Below are positions 60,438-64,000 of a stretch of DNA of 64,000 bases, piece by piece. This stretch comes from Malurus cyaneus samueli (taxonomy: Eukaryota; Chordata; Aves; Passeriformes; Maluridae): positions 54,485,435 through 54,549,434 of the forward strand of contig CM019236.1 in the NCBI GenBank assembly GCA_009741485.1, read 5' to 3'. A model generated the notes under the pieces. It saw nothing but the letters and a program-made list of their open reading frames with translations, did not search any database and was not told the DNA's origin. Positions within the stretch are counted from its first letter, which is position 1, and every line of letters begins with the position of its first letter. Both the position numbers and the translations under genes were made by a program.

Positions 60438-63400
60438 CAAAACGTGGAGAACTCTTCTTTCATAGCTCTATCTGCTGTTTTTAATTTTACAAAAGTTTTA
60501 ATGCAATGCTTAATTTACATACATGTACATATTTTGTAACAAATTTGGACTTTCAGTATTAAAAAAAAATACTGATCCTAGTCATCAGAAACAAGCGAAA
60601 TACAGCTTGGAGCATTGTACACAAATAAACATTCGCAGAGAAATTTGCATCTGTTCTCATAGTGTATGATCTGAGTTCACTATATTGAGGCTATTTTCTT
60701 ATTAATCTTGGCAACACGCTGCTAAAAGAAACACAGCAATTGTAAAGAGGTTCATTCTTTTCCATCAAAAATATATACCTATTTAAATGGAGCTGCTTTC
60801 ATTCTACCTCAAGCCTCCATTTGGTAGGCAGGACAAAAAATGCTATCTTGTACCATGACAGTCTTTTGTGCAACAAGATGAAAAAAAACAAAAAAGCTTT
60901 TTATTTCAACCTAATCACCAATTTCAGAGGTTCACAGGCACTATTCACCAGGAAATCCAGTTGAAAATGATTAGTTCTTCAAAAATGACAGAATTTGTTA
61001 TTAGTTATTGCAGACTTTTTAGTCAACCCAGGGTCTTATTCTAAATTATGACTTTACAGGTGGTATAACATCTTTTGTACAAAATATGCTCTTACATTCT
61101 GGTGAGATCTCAAGCCCTTACATATAATGTTTATTTCCTGCTGTGGCATCAATTTTTTTTTTTGTAGTGGTTACAGAATTCCAACTGTGATATTCTTTGT
61201 CTGTTGAAAATGTTCAACAATTTACAGGAGAAATTTCAGGTCGTGATTTTTTTTTAAACTTTAAATATATAAAGATTAAAGAATGAATGTGCAATCAGCA
61301 CATAGAGAATCCAGCTTTTACAAGAATAAAATCAATGGTTCAGCTTCTTAAATCCCAGCAGAATCCATAACATCTACATTCATTGTTACTATTTTTTTTT
61401 TTGTCTCCTTCAACTAAATATGTTCTTTACAGACACAGTTTGGCAAACTGGAAAATATAGTGATAAAACTTTATTTTTCTTTCTGGTAAGACATGGAAAA
61501 TATCCAAGCACTTGTTTCTCATAAATTTTAACACTTTCTATTGCTGTTTAATTTTTTTCCTTACTGTTCGTAAAGGCATATACCCTTGTCTTTTTTTTTG
61601 GCTTGAAAGAGGAGATACATCTGACGTTTGTTTCAGAGAGTGGAGATATTAGAAAAGAATCCCTTCTGGGTGGTGTCTTCATGGTTCTGTGCTCAAGTGT
61701 GGGATCCTAAGCACAAGTCAAGAAATGGGTGTTTCCAAGTCTCCATACTCTACTTACATTTCATTACACACAAAATCTCCTTCAGCCAAACTATTTCCTA
61801 TCTGACAGTGGTTGAGGGAGGAGTGTGCATGGAAGTGCAGGCATTGGCTCTTGGACTGCTAAAATCACTGAGTCCTCCCCTGGGACAGAGAAAAAGGTTT
61901 TATTTCAATTCAGTTTCGAGACTTGTCTGTGACTATATTAGTATGGAGACTGTATTTCGCAGTGGGGAAATTTTAAATCTCATAAGCGATTCTTCCATAA
62001 GAAATTTCTTATAGAATCTGAATTATTTGACCAGGATTTGGACCTCATCCCAGCAGATCCCTCTGCATCAAATGATGGAAACTTTGCAGACTCGTGAACC
62101 ACTTTTCTTCCCTTATTCCTCCAACACGCAGGAGGCATTGCCATTGAATGTACTTGCTAGCAGTGTGCTGAATACTATCCAACACACATAGGTAGGAAAA
62201 TAAAACAATGAAAAAACTGTTTTACGTTTGATATATTAGGTGTAACAACTTCTGTGCCCATCCCACAGTTACATACTAACCTAGCCGTGGTACTCTATTT
62301 ATGCACACAATTTGTACATAAACAGAGAAGAATCGTGTGCACAACCTCTTTGAAAGATTATAATGTGAAGAAAGTGATAAACTTGTTTTTCCAAATTGTG
62401 AGTTACAAAATATGTTACAACAATTGCAATTCATGTGTATGCATGACTATGTATAGAACTATCAGTCTAGTTCTTCCCATTTTTATTAATCATAAGATAG
62501 ACAAATGTTTTATAATCCAATTAAAAACATATTCATTGTTTATTTAACACTGAGATTTATTCAGATAATGCAAATTTTTTGTGATAAATAGACATGAATT
62601 ATACTTCCAAATCTACATGATAATTACCTCTGCACTTTATGAATTTTACTTTAAGTGATACAGTCTGAAATAATTTACAGTTGCAAAAGAAGTCCTATTA
62701 AGGTGTTCTTTTGAAAAGAAATATGCTATGGAATCAGATATTATAACTGATCAATCCATTTAAAAGATACCACTCTTTTAGATTATATGAGCTTTTACTA
62801 TCCATATAGAAAAAAAATTAAATGAAAATTCAGTTTTCTTATAAATGAATGCTATAGACTTAATGAAATATAGATATATAAAAGAAAAACATACAATTTC
62901 TTAGCTTCTGTCACTAATATAGATATTGCAGGAAAGCAATAATTACAGCAGGATATAACCCACTGACTTCTACACATATAATTAAGACAAGATCTTATTG
63001 AAATAATGAATATTGTCGTTTAAGAGTGTGTGATCCCACAGAACATTTGATTTGAAAAGAAGGGGAAGCAGTAGATAAAGAAAAATAAGTTTGGAGCTGG
63101 TGACACACTTTCTAATGAAATGCCTGGAGTTCAAGTAGTAAATATCAAGTTTTTCCTCTGTGTTCTTATGCTTGTGGCTATCAGAATTATAATGCATGTT
63201 CAAGAACAAGAAGAAAAATAAGGAGTAGGATCACCAAATAATTACAAAGCAGACCCTCCTATCTAGGGCAACACATGAGCGCTGCAGTGCTATCTCATCA
63301 GGGAACCAATTGCATCCAGGAGCCGTTTGGAAGAAAGAAGCAGGAACATCTTTGCTCCTATTTGAGGAATGATACAAGGGGCTATTTTTGAATGATTAAT

Positions 63401-64000
63401 TAAAGGGAATCAATCTTCATTGCATTGCCACTGACATGAAAAGCACCGTAGCTGTGCAATAATCACATGCAATTATTCAACTATCCCTTTGGCAAGGACA
63501 ACGTAATTAGTCCTGGTAGTGTCAAGAGATTTTCTTTATACCTAACAAATTGGCAGTTTTAATCAAGTGTTGCTGAAAATTTATCATAACACAGGGAAAA
63601 CAATAGGGGAAGGTACAAGGCCCCAAGCTGTGTGAATCCTATCTACGACAGTACAAATTTACAATACTAACAACGTGATGAATGCTACCAATCCTTGAAT
63701 AAGCTGATTATAATTGGGTATCAGTATCACACACCGTAGTTCTTGTTTGTTTAAAATCATGGGCCTGACCCTTCTCATGCCTCATTACTTAGCCTGCTTG
63801 AAGACTTTCATACTGGTCATTGTAGTCACCTGTTGTCACAGCTATCATGGGTGAACCTGAGCTGTCAGGACGTGTCACATAGGTCCGAGCCCCAAGCTTG
63901 CTGAAAACAAATACCACTAAACCCAGGATCAATAAGCCTTGCTCTGTGCCTCAGCTCTGAACTCCCACATTCAGAAGTTGAACTTCCCACATTCAAGAGT

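Larger units (their letters stand above)
57024..64000 (+). repeat. Direct second copy of 46,200-53,123
   Basis: The second half of C' and all of E up to the window end are repeated with an offset growing from about 10,825 to 10,877 bp. Long stretches are base-for-base identical. Differences cluster at about 58,585-58,665, 59,290-59,400, 59,815-59,940, 61,255-61,510 and 62,150-62,640, and are largely short indels. The first bases after the gap (57,012-57,023) do not match the other copy. Confidence 0.95.

Noticed and set aside
1..64000. CRISPR arrays, operons, prokaryotic or phage systems, tRNA and rRNA genes
   Set aside because: The base composition, CR1 and LTR repeats and lack of long open frames indicate vertebrate nuclear DNA. 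No direct-repeat/spacer arrays and no recognisable tRNA or rRNA sequence were seen on reading both strands.

Overview
The window looks like non-coding nuclear DNA from a bird; another sauropsid cannot be excluded. It is AT-rich and has no open reading frame that reads as a convincing gene. Its recognisable repeats are degraded CR1-type LINE 3' ends, including the octamer-like ATTCTATGA/ATTCTGTGA tail and one remnant of the reverse transcriptase FADD box, plus two LTR-like elements. One LTR resembles, from memory, an LTR family common in bird genomes. There are no rRNA genes, recognisable tRNAs, CRISPR arrays, operons or prokaryotic features.

Layout. Bases 1-24,269 are single-copy intergenic or intronic sequence with one CR1 (2,700-3,186), poly-A/T tracts, a GGAGA/GGTTC minisatellite (14,842-14,941), and several stretches that look like conserved non-coding elements. 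From 24,270 the window is dominated by duplicated blocks. Block A (24,270-31,336) is followed by S (31,337-33,486), then by an inverted, error-rich copy A' (33,487-40,343), then a 25-N gap. After the gap come C (40,382-43,030), D (43,031-43,502), a second copy of S (S2, 43,503-about 45,755, ending in about 70 bp of A'), and an inverted copy of C (C', 45,775-48,420). C' runs into E (48,421-53,123, with CR1 and LTR) and F (53,124-57,001), which ends inside a minus-strand LTR at a 10-N gap. From about 57,024 to the end of the window, 46,200-53,123 is repeated in direct orientation.

Interpretation. The inverted blocks fit one simple explanation. The real order would be A, S reversed, D reversed, C', E, F. 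An original gap between 31,336 and 45,775 appears to have been filled from both sides by long reads placed in the wrong orientation. The left fill is S-A', the right fill is C-D-S2, and the 25 Ns lie between them. The direct repeat after the 10-N gap looks like an unmerged overlapping contig or alternative haplotype, though a real recent tandem duplication is possible. The most useful result here is this diagnosis, because copy-number or palindrome claims at this locus would otherwise be wrong.

No new biological system could be supported. The best biological leads are the conserved-element candidates (4.57 kb and 7.3-7.5 kb, 22.1-22.45 kb, 24.1-25.1 kb, 52.4-52.87 kb), the LTR truncated at the 57.0-kb gap, a p53-family-like palindrome, and a weak possible terminal exon at 16,224-16,354.
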